Part shown: piece by piece, positions 1 through 8,288 of the stretch
How the letters are laid out: every line of letters starts with the position of its first letter
Numbering within the stretch: the stretch's first letter is position 1
DNA from: Mesostigma viride
Taxonomy: Eukaryota; Streptophyta; Mesostigmatophyceae; Mesostigmatales; Mesostigmataceae
Reading direction: 5' to 3'
Assembly (NCBI GenBank): GCA_009746045.1
Contig: RPFO01000107.1
Span: 1-39,894 of the forward strand
DNA: 39,894 nucleotides
Program-made: the position numbers and the translations under genes
Notes under the pieces: generated by a model
Seen by the model: the letters and a program-made list of their open reading frames with translations, nothing else
Database searches by the model: none
What the model was told of the DNA's origin: nothing

Positions 1-458
1 CTCAAGTTACGCCAAAGAGTAAGACGGCGCCGTCGACCGGCATTTACGAACGGACCGCAAGGACGAGCACTGAGAGAGCATAACAATAAAAGTCGTGCTC
101 CGGGCGGCTACCGGGAGTGCGTGGACGCCTCGGAAACCGCCCAGGGGAGGAGGAGGAGAAAGCTTTAGGATCACATGGAGAAGAGAAAAAAGAATCCACA
201 GAACAGAGAACAAGACTGGCCCAGCCGGGAAAAGCGAGAGGCAGCGACGGAGATGGGCCAGGATACGGAACCGGTGACGATTGTCTGGGGTCGAAAAAAG
301 GAACTTCGGCGAAACCGGTCTACCATTCGTCGTTCAGTGTGTTACACCGTTACCTTGACCGCCAAGTCAGGCGCGAGGGCCGCGACCTCCGTACTTCGCC
401 CGTTAGAGGATATAGGGGTGAGTGGTCCCGAAACTGACCGGGAACACGTGGCAACGAG
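1..458. other. Left end without a confident gene
   Basis: I see no recognisable gene here. A forward frame open from the window edge stops at base 83 and could be the last 26 codons of a gene lying to the left. A second forward frame from 175 to 483 would encode 102 residues, very rich in Lys, Arg and Glu at its start, but its third codon positions are not GC-biased like those of the neighbours and it matches nothing I know. Base composition is less GC-rich than in flanking genes. Either frame may be part of a shifted gene. Confidence 0.3.
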
Positions 459-1208
459 TTATGCGGAAACGGGCTTGTTATGAATGAATAAAGATGGCGT
501 TACAAACCCACGAAACATGAGTCCTGTGCTGAAACTTTCGCGTAGTCCTTCGTAATCGCGATCACCGTCCGTGTCCACGAACAGAGTGCCCAGCGTCGTA
601 AGCAGTCCGCGTTTCGGTTTGACCGCGGCGGGAGGGGGCGAGGGCGCCAGCGCCATCTGGTAGTGGCCCGACTGGTCCGGCCCTCCGAGGCGGTCGAAGT
701 AGTAGTAGACGCGCGCCGGTCCGCCGGCGTACCGCCGTCCGAACTCGTGCACGCGCACGTCCCCGCGGCCGTAGTCGTTGTAGACCAGGATCCGCGAACG
801 CAACGCGCGCGCCGTCGCCTCGATCTGCGGCGAGTCCGCCATCTCGCGGTCCCAGTGCGCTTGCAGGTACTCTTGCGCGGTGCGCGGCCGGTCGGAAGAC
901 GACAACCCCAGTCGCAAGAGGTGCGGATCCTTCGCCAGTTCGCGGGTCGCTCGTCGGCGCAGATCGGATCCGTCGACGGACAGCCGTTCGTTCGTGGACG
1001 GGGCGGGGTACCTCTCGGGGTACAGGCTCGCAAGGACGCTGCGGTAGAAACAGTTGTTCCAAGGAGCCGATCCGCACTCGACCGTTCGCACGCGGTCCGT
1101 GCGATCCGAGCCGTCCATCATGCGGACGGACGGGATCGCGACGTGTCGGTCTGCGCGGGGCGCGCGGGATGTCGTCGCGGTTCGAGCCGACACGATTCCG
1201 GACTCCAT
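459..1208 (-). CDS. OTU-like cysteine protease (putative deubiquitinase)
   Basis: A 249-residue protein with the layout of the viral OTU family, cysteine proteases that cut ubiquitin or polyprotein links. The nucleophile is probably Cys53 in PWNNCFYRSV, followed by an alpha helix and an SLYP turn. The block MADSPQIEATARALRSRILV (about residues 123-142) matches the OTU core strand and helix. The general-base His is probably His182 in SGHYQMAL. The canonical Asp-Gly before Asn-Cys is replaced by Trp-Asn, so activity is uncertain. The chosen start lies about 50 bases from a TATA-like stretch shared with the divergent gene at 1287. An upstream ATG at 1260 is in another frame. It could act on host ubiquitin, but that is inference from the family. 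Confidence 0.7.
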   Translation of the reverse strand: MESGIVSARTATTSRAPRADRHVAIPSVRMMDGSDRTDRVRTVECGSAPWNNCFYRSVLASLYPERYPAPSTNERLSVDGSDLRRRATRELAKDPHLLRLGLSSSDRPRTAQEYLQAHWDREMADSPQIEATARALRSRILVYNDYGRGDVRVHEFGRRYAGGPARVYYYFDRLGGPDQSGHYQMALAPSPPPAAVKPKRGLLTTLGTLFVDTDGDRDYEGLRESFSTGLMFRGFVTPSLFIHNKPVSA

Positions 1209-1257
1209 AAAGCCCGGTCTCGCCTCCTCGCGAGGCCTCCGCGCATCGAATATCGAA

Positions 1258-1277
1258 CATACACTATACTATAAATT
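1258..1277. promoter_or_regulatory. AT-rich divergent promoter
   Basis: An AT-only run containing TATACTATAAA at 1265-1275 sits between the divergent OTU-like gene and the gene at 1287, in otherwise GC-rich DNA. Its position 12 bases from the forward ATG fits the TATA-like motif seen before many genes in this window. Confidence 0.5.
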
Positions 1278-1286
1278 TGTCGGTGG

Positions 1287-1676
1287 ATGGAACGTGCGCT
1301 GCGACTCGTCGACTTCTACACCCGCCACCTGTCCGCGTGCGACGAAATCGTTCTGGAGCGAGTGTCCGTCGACGAGGACGAGGTAGCCGAGTACTGCGTG
1401 GGCAAGAACGTCGTCATCGCCGGCCAAATTATTCGCAAGCAAAAGTTTCCGGAAGGCGACTGGAAGGACGTGTTGGAAGTCTGCGTCGAGGCAGCGGACG
1501 AGGCCATCGAGAAGATCGCTCTCAAGTCGTCGGTGTTTCCGGAGCAGGTCGCGGGGCGTATCCTCCTCCTCGCCTCCTCCATCAAGAGAGTCGGGTCCGC
1601 CTTCGAGCAGGATGAGTGCGACGAGCCGACACGCGTCGTCGAGCGACATGGCGACCGACTGGTCATCCGAGGATGA
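1287..1676 (+). CDS. Hypothetical protein, 129 aa
   Basis: I do not recognise this protein. It is acidic and helical, has no signal peptide or membrane segment, and ends in a short basic tail. The start is the first ATG after the TATA-like run. Its last 65 bases overlap the longest form of the next gene. If that gene begins at its second ATG (1648), the overlap falls to 29 bases, an arrangement suggesting co-transcription. Codon third positions are strongly GC-biased like neighbouring genes, which supports its being real. Confidence 0.6.
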   Translation: MERALRLVDFYTRHLSACDEIVLERVSVDEDEVAEYCVGKNVVIAGQIIRKQKFPEGDWKDVLEVCVEAADEAIEKIALKSSVFPEQVAGRILLLASSIKRVGSAFEQDECDEPTRVVERHGDRLVIRG

Positions 1677-2759
1677 CCGCGCGCGCGTCGACGAGCTGCT
1701 GCGGGCCCTCGACGAGCCGCTTTACCGATCTCTCACGGACGAGGAGACGCGTCTGGCGCGGCTCTTTCACGAGTTCCTCGAGACGGACCGCGTCGTCAAG
1801 GGGCCGGAGCACACGGCCAAGACCGCGCGCGTGTTCGAGGCGTTCTCCGATTTCATGGAGGACAAGGGGGGGGACAGGTACGACCACGAGGCGCGGTTCC
1901 AACAGGACAAGCGGTTCTGGAACGCGCTCTTCGAGCGGCACGGGTACTCGTGCGGCGGTGGGCTCGGGACGAAGCGGACCACCGGTTTCTTCGTCAACGA
2001 CAACCGCGGGGTCGTGTCCAACGGAGTGATGTCGGACCTCGACCTGTCGGATTTCGCGGTCTTCAAGGGCCGCACGCGTCTCGGGATGGTGGCGGGCGCG
2101 CTCATGAAGTATGCGGGCGACGGCGTGAAGGACGAGCTCACCAACGAGATCATCGACAGGCTGGACAGGACAGGCGTCGAGAATCTCGGCACCGAGGAGA
2201 AGTACAAGACCTGCCACTTGCACGCGCTCTTCCTCGTCATGGCGCAGAAGAAGGCGCGGGTGCCGCGGGAAGTCAAGAGGTGGATGCTCGAGCATCGCCG
2301 CAGACTCAGTGACAAGGTGTGGGACATGAACCCGAACTTCAAGCGCGGGCGGATGGACTTCTTCCACGAGAGGGCTCGTTGGCCACCCTGGGACTCCCTG
2401 CGCACGTTCGAGGACGAGGATGCGCCCGACCGTCCCGACCCCGCCGTCCCCGAGCGCGCGTCGGAAGCGGCGCCCGCGGCCGTGCCCACCCTCGAGAACG
2501 CGGAGGCGTTCTTGGCGTCCCCCCTCGTCGTCCTGTGCAAGGACGGGTACACCAAAGTGAAGGATTTTCGCAAGGCCTACCTCGGCCAGTTTCTGGGGAC
2601 CCGCTGTGGCACGCCGGGAAGGGAAGGACGACCGTCGAGGACCTGCGCGCCATCTTCGAGCCCAGCGGGATCGAGTTCGTTTCCGACAAGAAGATCAAGG
2701 GCGTCAAAGCCGATTGGGTGAAAGGGGTGCGGCTCGCGGATAATCCTCGGGCTCTATAG
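1612..2759 (+). CDS. Hypothetical protein with possible C-terminal winged helix (one frameshift)
   Basis: The frame opens at 1612 or, more probably, at 1648 and is clean to about 2598. One base then appears to be missing in the GGGG of a Gly-Asp stretch, and the reading continues to the stop at 2757-2759, giving about 370-382 residues. The N-terminal 270 residues are mostly helical and charged, and a Pro/Ala/Glu-rich linker follows at about 275-310. The last 70 residues, around KDGYTKVKDF and GRTTVEDLRAIF, resemble winged-helix ends found on NCLDV primase-helicase proteins. That resemblance is weak. No catalytic motif is visible. It may be an accessory DNA-binding protein, but function is unknown. 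Confidence 0.6.
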
Positions 2760-2764
2760 TACGA

Positions 2765-3069
2765 ATGGCTTGCGAGTGGAAAGACGTGTTGGAGCGCCCC
2801 GAGAGGGCGCGCACGCGTACAGGATCTTAGACGTAGCGGTTGTGGACCTAGTGGGCACGATCCTCATTGCATGGATGTTGAGTCGGTATTGGGAAATAAA
2901 CTTTATTATCATGTTTGCATCCTTATTCGCCCTCGGGCAACTCATGCACATCTTGTTTTGCGTCGACACCACGGTCGCGCGTTTCGTTTCGCGAGCGACA
3001 GGCCTTGCAATGCCGCCGCCGCCTGGGGGGGTCGCACTCGCACAGTCCCCCGCCCCCTTCTCCGAGTAG
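2765..3069 (+). CDS. Conserved NCLDV small membrane protein (one frameshift)
   Basis: About 101 residues after allowing one missing base near 2795. The N-terminal pattern GAPREGAHAYRI followed by AVVDL matches a small protein recurrent in giant viruses, in which a Gly-x-Pro-x-x-Gly-x-His motif precedes the first membrane helix. Two transmembrane segments follow, VVDLVGTILIAWML and FIIMFASLFALGQLMHILF, and then FCVDTT, also typical of the family. The function is not known; a role in the virion or a viral membrane is inferred. The Pro-rich last 30 residues overlap the end of the convergent gene at 2923-3465, so the true C-terminus of one of the two may be misplaced by a further shift. Confidence 0.7.
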
Positions 3070-3465
3070 ACGACAGTCTCTGCACTCGCCTCGCAGGCGG
3101 AGGTGCGCGCAAATCTGGCTCCCGCCGGTCCGTTTCTCTTTACATTCGCGGCACCGGGATCGTTGTTTGTCGTGTTCGCACAAGGCGGAGCCCTTGCACG
3201 CGTGGCAGCTGTACTTGAACTTCCCGCACGGACAGTAGGAGGAGGGGGTGCACACCTGACACCTCCTCTTGCTGCGCCCGTGGACGCAGCCGCTCTTCTT
3301 CGACTTTGGGGCCGGGTCGCAAGGGGGATCCGGTTCGGTGCGGTACACGCAGTGGGCGCACGTCCACCACGGCACGCGCCCGTGGGGACAGGCGCGGAGA
3401 CGACGGACCGTCGGGTGTTGGAATGCGGAAGTCGCGAGCATGGTTGCGATCGGTGCGTCTGACAT
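2923..3465 (-). CDS. Cys/His-rich zinc-knuckle repeat protein
   Basis: A 180-residue basic protein carrying about six copies of a unit of the form Cys-x-His-x(4-6)-Arg-x-x-Cys-x-x-Cys. Examples are CPHGRVPWWTCAHC, CVHGRSKRRCQVC, CEHDKQRSRCREC, CAHLRLRGECRDC and CECDPPRRRRHCKAC. Repeats of this kind occur in giant-virus proteins and probably bind one zinc each. Nucleic-acid or protein binding is the likely role, but no enzyme domain is present. The C-terminus overlaps the neighbouring membrane-protein gene tail to tail by 147 bases, which is unusual here and may reflect a base error. Confidence 0.65.
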   Translation of the reverse strand: MSDAPIATMLATSAFQHPTVRRLRACPHGRVPWWTCAHCVYRTEPDPPCDPAPKSKKSGCVHGRSKRRCQVCTPSSYCPCGKFKYSCHACKGSALCEHDKQRSRCRECKEKRTGGSQICAHLRLRGECRDCRLLGEGGGGLCECDPPRRRRHCKACRSRNETRDRGVDAKQDVHELPEGE

Positions 3466-3483
3466 CCCGCCGGACCGACCTTT

Positions 3484-4065
3484 CTACTCGTCTTCCCGTC
3501 GGCTGGCCGACACGTCCTTGAACGCCTTGTTTTCGGTTACGACGACGGGGCGGAACAGGACCAGTTTGTGGTCGGTCGAGTCGACGCGCTTCAAGACGAC
3601 GTACATCATGTCCTCGTAGGCGGACGACATGCCGACCGGACCCCCTCCAGCTACCGTCCAATCGGGCGCGTTTTTGTCGCGAATCGTTTGTACGGCCGTC
3701 TCCGCGTCCATCACGCCCACGCCGCTGGCCCGCTGCACCTCGATGGGCACGTGGTTCGACTGTTCGGGCGACGACACGATCTCGACCAGGCCGAGTTTCC
3801 CGTCGGCGGACACGAGTCGCAAGCGCGTCGTCGCGCCGTCCACCGACTTCCACTGGAACTCGCGGTGCTCTCGCTTCTTCTCGGCGAACTGCTCGCCGGT
3901 GGCGCGCGACACGGGGAACAAGGGGGTGCCCGCGTACGTCGGGTCGATCTTGTCCGGCGTCACGGTCCGCGCCCCGTTCCCGCGTCGCCTGCGACTCGCG
4001 AGATAGAGGATCAGGAACGCGATGGCGATCGACAATGCGATGATCGCGATCCACAGTCGGTCCAT
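3484..4065 (-). CDS. Membrane-anchored hypothetical protein
   Basis: A 193-residue protein that starts at the ATG just after GGGTATAAG. The frame is open further upstream, but that part is antisense to other genes. Residues 3-21 (LWIAIIALSIAIAFLILYL) form a transmembrane anchor followed by a basic stop-transfer cluster (SRRRRGNG). The remaining 170 residues are soluble and beta-rich, ending in an acidic DE tail. I recognise no family. The topology suggests a viral membrane protein with its large domain on one side. It is convergent with the Cys-rich gene's promoter side and divergent from the small basic gene at 4120. Confidence 0.65.
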   Translation of the reverse strand: MDRLWIAIIALSIAIAFLILYLASRRRRGNGARTVTPDKIDPTYAGTPLFPVSRATGEQFAEKKREHREFQWKSVDGATTRLRLVSADGKLGLVEIVSSPEQSNHVPIEVQRASGVGVMDAETAVQTIRDKNAPDWTVAGGGPVGMSSAYEDMMYVVLKRVDSTDHKLVLFRPVVVTENKAFKDVSASRREDE

Positions 4066-4119
4066 CTTATACCCATCCGTCCAAAATAAAATCTGTCCTT
4101 CGTGTATACCAAACCAAAC

Positions 4120-4242
4120 ATGCCGCTTCGGAGCAAGACCACGGGCAGGTTCATCAAGAGGAGCCACTCCGGCGCCGCTCACCGGCGTCGCCGGCATCAC
4201 GCGAGGGCCCCCTTCATCATGATGCCGTTCGGCGGGGGCTAA
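4120..4242 (+). CDS. Small basic protein, 40 aa
   Basis: A 40-codon gene too short for routine calling. It begins MPLRSKTTGRFIKRS, has a central Arg/His cluster and ends in a hydrophobic Gly-rich tail, MMPFGGG. A GTATA motif lies 13 bases before the ATG, as for other genes here, and the gap between its neighbours is filled exactly. Very small Arg-rich proteins of this type are found in NCLDV particles and may neutralise packaged DNA; that role is an inference. No homologue can be asserted. Confidence 0.55.
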   Translation: MPLRSKTTGRFIKRSHSGAAHRRRRHHARAPFIMMPFGGG

Positions 4243-4270
4243 TTTTCTTTCCATTGTGTACGGTATACAG

Positions 4271-4654
4271 ATGGCGGACTTCGAGGGCGCTCCGTTTGAC
4301 GGGGCCGTGTCACCGCAGATCTCGTTACCACAAAGCGCGCTCCCCACGCCCGTAGGGGTGGACCCGGGTCCTCTGGCGCCGATGGGGTGGGCCGCCGCGT
4401 TCGGTCTCGACCTCGCGACGGCGGCGAAGGCCATGGCGAGCGTGTCCCCCGCGCCGCCTCCCGTCATCTTGCCGTTCGTGCCTCTCGAGTTCGACCCCCG
4501 ACTGGAAAACCGGTTCGAGCAGCGGTTCGCGGAGAGGGGCGCGAGGGAGAACGATCCCGTGCCCCGGCCGAGCGGGAGGGGCGAGGGGGCCGAGTTGATG
4601 GGCCGGAAGATCGCCGACGCCATCCGTGCGATCGAGCGAGGCTCGTGGAACTGA
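4271..4654 (+). CDS. Hypothetical protein, 127 aa
   Basis: An acidic then basic protein starting MADFEG, eight bases after GTATAC. It is rich in Pro and Ala in the first half (SVSPAPPPVILPFVPLEF) and ends in a charged helix. No membrane segment or known motif is visible. It sits in a same-strand run with the genes at 4120 and 4686, each with a TATA-like motif just upstream, so each may be separately transcribed. Confidence 0.6.
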   Translation: MADFEGAPFDGAVSPQISLPQSALPTPVGVDPGPLAPMGWAAAFGLDLATAAKAMASVSPAPPPVILPFVPLEFDPRLENRFEQRFAERGARENDPVPRPSGRGEGAELMGRKIADAIRAIERGSWN

Positions 4655-4685
4655 AATATGTTGGGGTAGAAATATACAGGCGGAG

Positions 4686-5042
4686 ATGGACAAGTCTGTG
4701 GTCCGCGGTCTCGTGTTCGCGCCCGGAGCGGGGAAGAAGCGGTCCGTCAACCGGTCCGAGTATCCGTACGAGTCCGAGTTCCGCGCGGCCGACAAAGAGG
4801 CCGTGCCGTACGTGTCTCCGAACACGGACGACTGGAACCCAACTGGGTTGCGACAGCTGACCCACGCGGATCTGGAGTCCATGTTCCTCGTGTCGGAGGC
4901 TCGTCGAGCGGCGCAGATCGCGCGACTCGAGGAGTCTCGTCTGCGTGCCGCGGAGAAGCAGAAGGCGTACAACGCCGTCGCCGTCGATCCCAAGCCCCGG
5001 ACCATCCTGTGGACCGGGCAGTACGAGGACCTCTACTCTTAG
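4686..5042 (+). CDS. Hypothetical protein, 118 aa
   Basis: The start is the ATG ten bases after AATATACAGG. The protein has a basic N-terminus and a long charged helix at about residues 60-98 (LESMFLVSEARRAAQIARLE), which may form a coiled coil, and ends GQYEDLYS. I know no family. It is tail to tail with the frameshifted gene at 5039-5713, and the two stop codons overlap. Confidence 0.6.
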   Translation: MDKSVVRGLVFAPGAGKKRSVNRSEYPYESEFRAADKEAVPYVSPNTDDWNPTGLRQLTHADLESMFLVSEARRAAQIARLEESRLRAAEKQKAYNAVAVDPKPRTILWTGQYEDLYS

Positions 5043-5713
5043 CGATGGGACGAGACGAACTCGAGTAACATGGAAAAGGTGTCGGTGCCCAAGTCCATGA
5101 GCTGGCCGCGGAGACCGGGAGGGGGGTGGGGGGCGTGCTGGGAGGGGCACGTGGACGGGTGTCGGGCAAAGGATAGAGTTCGACTTCGACCTCCGTCACG
5201 TTGGACAGTTCGGGCGAGAAAAGCACCACCTCGTCGGTCTCGTTCTTCGGGACGTACGTCTCGACGGAGTTGGGGATGACAAAAAAGTGGCCTCGGCCCG
5301 ACGAGAAGTCGAGCGGGTTCATCGACGAGTGGATAGGGATGGCCGCGTGCACCTTGTTGATGGCGTATCCGCCGACCTTGACGTAGGCGGCCGTCGTCGT
5401 CGAGGAGACGCCGGGCACCGAAGCCCACACCAGGCGACACGACTTCACGGAGGTGACGGGGTAGGGCAGTCGGAACTGGTGTCGCCCTGCTTGTTGGTTC
5501 CGCACACGAGCACCTGCGTGCGCTTGTCGCGGCTCGGGTGGGGTCGTGCGACTCCTTCGACCACGCAATCCATTTAGTAGAGTCGGAGAAATAATAAACG
5601 TCGCTGCGGTTTGAATCCCTTTTCGCGTGCAGGCCGCACTTCCGTTTGCCGTCGTCGGCCTCGCGGTGGCATCGTTTGCCGTCTTTCGTCCTGCCCGCGC
5701 ACCGCGGGGTCAT
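5039..5713 (-). CDS. Probable virion protein with N-terminal zinc motif (three frameshifts)
   Basis: About 225 residues if three missing bases are allowed (two near 5480-5530, one near 5150 in runs of G). The N-terminus carries Cys-x4-TKDGKRC-x10-C-x-x-H, a small zinc-type motif shared with other proteins in this window. Next comes YYFSDSTKWIAWSKESHDP, then a beta-rich core with KRTQVLVCGTNKQ, LPYPVTSVKSCRLVWASVPG and NPLDFSSGRGHFF. It ends LMDLGTDTFSMLLEFVSS. Beta-rich proteins of this pattern occur among minor structural proteins of giant viruses. The structural role is inferred from the fold-like pattern only. With the three added bases the total length is divisible by three, which supports one gene. 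Confidence 0.65.
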   Translation of the reverse strand: MTPRCAGRTKDGKRCHREADDGKRKCGLHAKRDSNRSDVYYFSDSTKWIAWSKESHDPTRAATSARRCSCAEPTSRATPVPTALPRHLREVVSPGVGFGARRLLDDDGRLRQGRRIRHQQGARGHPYPLVDEPARLLVGPRPLFCHPQLRRDVRPEERDRRGGAFLARTVQRDGGRSRTLSFARHPSTCPSQHAPHPPPGLRGQLMDLGTDTFSMLLEFVSSHR

Positions 5714-5864
5714 TTTGCCACACAAACGACTACAAAAAAATGGATCCGTCGAGAGCCCGCGGGCGTTCGTCGGTCGACAAATCTCTCGTCGGGATTTGTC
5801 GAAACGACCGACGTCGGAGGGCGCGACGGAGGAAATTGTCGTAGTGTACCATAGATACAAGAGG

Positions 5865-7039
5865 ATGGCAAGAGACGCTCTGACCCTGTGGGGCGGCACG
5901 GCCGTCATGTCCTCGTTCGTCATGGGCATCGAGATGATGCTGCTCTTGCTGTACATCCGTCTGGAGATCAACACCGCCGCGAAAAAGGCCATCCGGAGAC
6001 AGGTGGCGTCTCAGTTGGGCGAGGGGGCCAGCGATCCCATTCTTCCGGAAGACGTGGGGATGGACATGCTCGCGGATCGCGTGGTCAAGAGCGTGGCTGT
6101 CAAGGACGGCGGGGCCGAGAAGGTATACGATGACATGGGGGGGCGGGGGTCATGTGGCTCACGATGGTGTCGTACGTCCTGCTCGCCGTGCTCGGGGCGG
6201 GGGCCTCGTACTACGCCTTGCGCGGGCGGGCCGAGAGGACGCCGGTGGAGGAGGGGTGGTGGACCGTGAGCGTGTCTACGCTCGGATCCCTGGGCGTGAT
6301 CTTGCTGGGACAGTACCTGTTCGTCAAGCTGGCCGTCATCCCGTTCTACGCGGACACGTACAACAAGATCGCGGAGGAGTCGAAACGGGTGCCGCGGTTG
6401 GAGAAGGACGACTGGAAGCTGACCTTGAAGCTGCTGTCGCCCACCCTGATCACCTTCTCGATGGCGATCGTGACCGCGATTGCCGGACGCCGGTCGACCA
6501 GCTGGAAACTCGTCCTGATGTCCGCCGTCATGACGTGTCTGACCGGCGTCACGGAACTCGTGTCGTGGGGTTTGATGAAAGGCATCGCGGTCCCGATGGA
6601 TCACGTCGTCGCGCACGTGAACAACGCCGCCCTCGTCGTCGCGAGCAAGGATGACAAGGAAACGAAAATGAAGAAGCTGAACGAGGTATTCTTCGACGGG
6701 GGGAGCGCCGGGCTGAGTTTCGCGACGTTCGCGAGCCACGCGAGGAACATGTACTGGACCCGTAAGGACGTGGAGCTCGACGCGGAGGGCAAGATCCGGC
6801 TGGTCCCGGCGGCCAAGTCGAACCGGTTTGAGATCGGGTTCCTCTTGCTCTGTTCCGTCGTCCTCCTGCTGGTCCCCGCGGGCGCCGTCGTCTTCCGGGC
6901 CAACAAAAAGGACTCGGCCAGTCTGATGTTCCAATGCGTGGCCCTCCTCGCGTCGTACGGCGTGTTCATCACCAAGGTCGGACAGACCACCACGATGGCG
7001 AAGATCGCGACGGGGCTGAGTCGGCCCAAGGCCGCCTAA
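5865..7039 (+). CDS. Multi-spanning membrane protein (one frameshift)
   Basis: About 391 residues, broken near 6140 in a run of seven and then five G. Loss of one G would restore one reading. Hydrophobic segments lie at the N-terminus (MSSFVMGIEMMLLLLYI), after the shift (LTMVSYVLLAVLGAGASYYA), at STLGSLGVILLGQYLFVKLA, ITFSMAIVTAIAG, LVLMSAVMTCLTG, FLLLCSVVLLLVPAGAVVF and near the C-terminus, so about seven helices. A loop of about 130 mostly charged residues separates the last pairs. I recognise no transporter motif. It is probably a viral or host-membrane protein of unknown function. It ends four bases into the convergent neighbour. Confidence 0.6.
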
Positions 7040-8258
7040 TCGTATTCCCTGTAATCCACGGGCTGTCTTTTGCGCATCTTGCGCTTGTCGGGGTTGAAGT
7101 TATTGGGGTTTAACAGATGCGCGATGAGTGCGCGGTTCTTCAACTTCATCGCGAGGACGGTGGCTTTGTGCGTTTCCCATTTTTCCCTCGCTCTCTCCGC
7201 CCTTGCCCGCCCCGCATTGTCCTCTTGTTTCATCATATCGTTCTCCGCCCTCGCCCTCGCTCTCGCCTTCGCCCTCTCACGTCCCGCATTGTCCTCTTGT
7301 TTCATCATGGCGTTCTCCGCCTTGGCCCTCTCCCTCGCCGCCTTGGCCTCATCATTTCCCGTACCGCATTGTCCTCTTGTTTCATCATGGCGTTCTCCGC
7401 CTTGGCCCTCTCCCTCGCCGCCTTGGCCTTCATCATTTCCCGTACCGCATTGTCCTCTTGTTCCATCATGTCATTCTCCGCTCTCATCCTCGCGATCCTA
7501 TGGGCGGAGAACTGGTCGATCACATCCCTCTCCCGGTTCGTCAGCGTCGGGGTACGGCGGGTGCCCCCCGTAGCACACGCGCGCTCCACGTTGTCGAGGG
7601 TTCCCTTCATGAGGATTTGGAAACCGTCTTCCTCGTTATACGGAGAAAGACCGTACGTCTTGTAGTTGTTCACGAGTTGTTGGTTTTGTTCGATGTCGCA
7701 CCAATAGATACGCAGCAAATTCTCGTCCTTGGTGCGGAACGCCTCCTTCACATCGGGGTGCGCGCGAGACTTTGGATACTGTTCGAACTTTTCCTTGAGA
7801 TCCTCGAGAGTCAACTCGGGATACGGTGCAACGTGAGGGCAATCGCCGCCGCTCGCGTTCAGTGTCATCATGAGAGTCCCCGCCGATCGATCCATCAAAG
7901 GCTTCATCTGACGGACCGCGTAACACAGCATTCGGTGACCCATCCCTTTGAACTTGTCCTTTTCCGCATCATCGGCAATATTTGGAAACTGTCTCGGACG
8001 ACTGTAATACCAAGCCAGGTACATCGTGTCGGGGGACTCTTTCTCCAAGCAGAGGTACGCCATGGCGGCGCTACCGTTGTTCGGACCCGCGAGTGTCTTT
8101 TGCACCGACGCCTTTCGGATGTGGGTGACCAGATCGGACGTGTACCCGCGCGGGATCGGGACCCACATTTCCAGCGTATTGCCCTTCAATTTCTCCCTCA
8201 TCTGGAACTTTTTGCCGTTTATCTCAGGCATGACCCAGTCTTTCAGAATTCTGGACAT
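7036..8258 (-). CDS. GNAT-like protein with tandem-repeat C-terminus (one frameshift)
   Basis: About 407 residues. The N-terminal 220 residues have the order of a GNAT acyltransferase: substrate strand YLAWYYSRPRQF, a cofactor-type loop and helix KGMGHRMLCYAVRQM, a beta strand TLMMTLNASGG and a late helix LVNNYKTYGLSPY. GNAT enzymes move an acyl group from acyl-CoA, but the substrate here is unknown. Residues from about 255 on are Ala, Lys, Arg and Glu-rich repeats containing MMKQEDNA, a probable long helix, and the protein ends basic. One repeat copy lacks a T at about 7349 that its sister copy keeps, which breaks the frame. A paralogue lies at 29939-30746. GC content is lower than in neighbours. 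Confidence 0.65.
7205..7475 (-). repeat. Tandem coding repeat, 72-81 bp units
   Basis: Four copies of a unit carrying CGCATTGTCCTCTTGTT on the forward strand begin at 7213, 7285, 7365 and 7446. The last two units (from 7285 and 7365) are nearly identical 81-bp copies except that one has lost a T at about 7349. The units encode the helical MMKQEDNA repeats of the GNAT-like protein. Near identity suggests recent duplication. Confidence 0.85.
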
Positions 8259-8288
8259 TGTGTATCATACGCGAAGAAAAATACATGG

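Noticed and set aside
175-483. A 102-residue forward frame near the left end as a confident gene
   Set aside because: Third-position GC is not raised as in true genes here, and no motif is present, so I list the area as unassigned.
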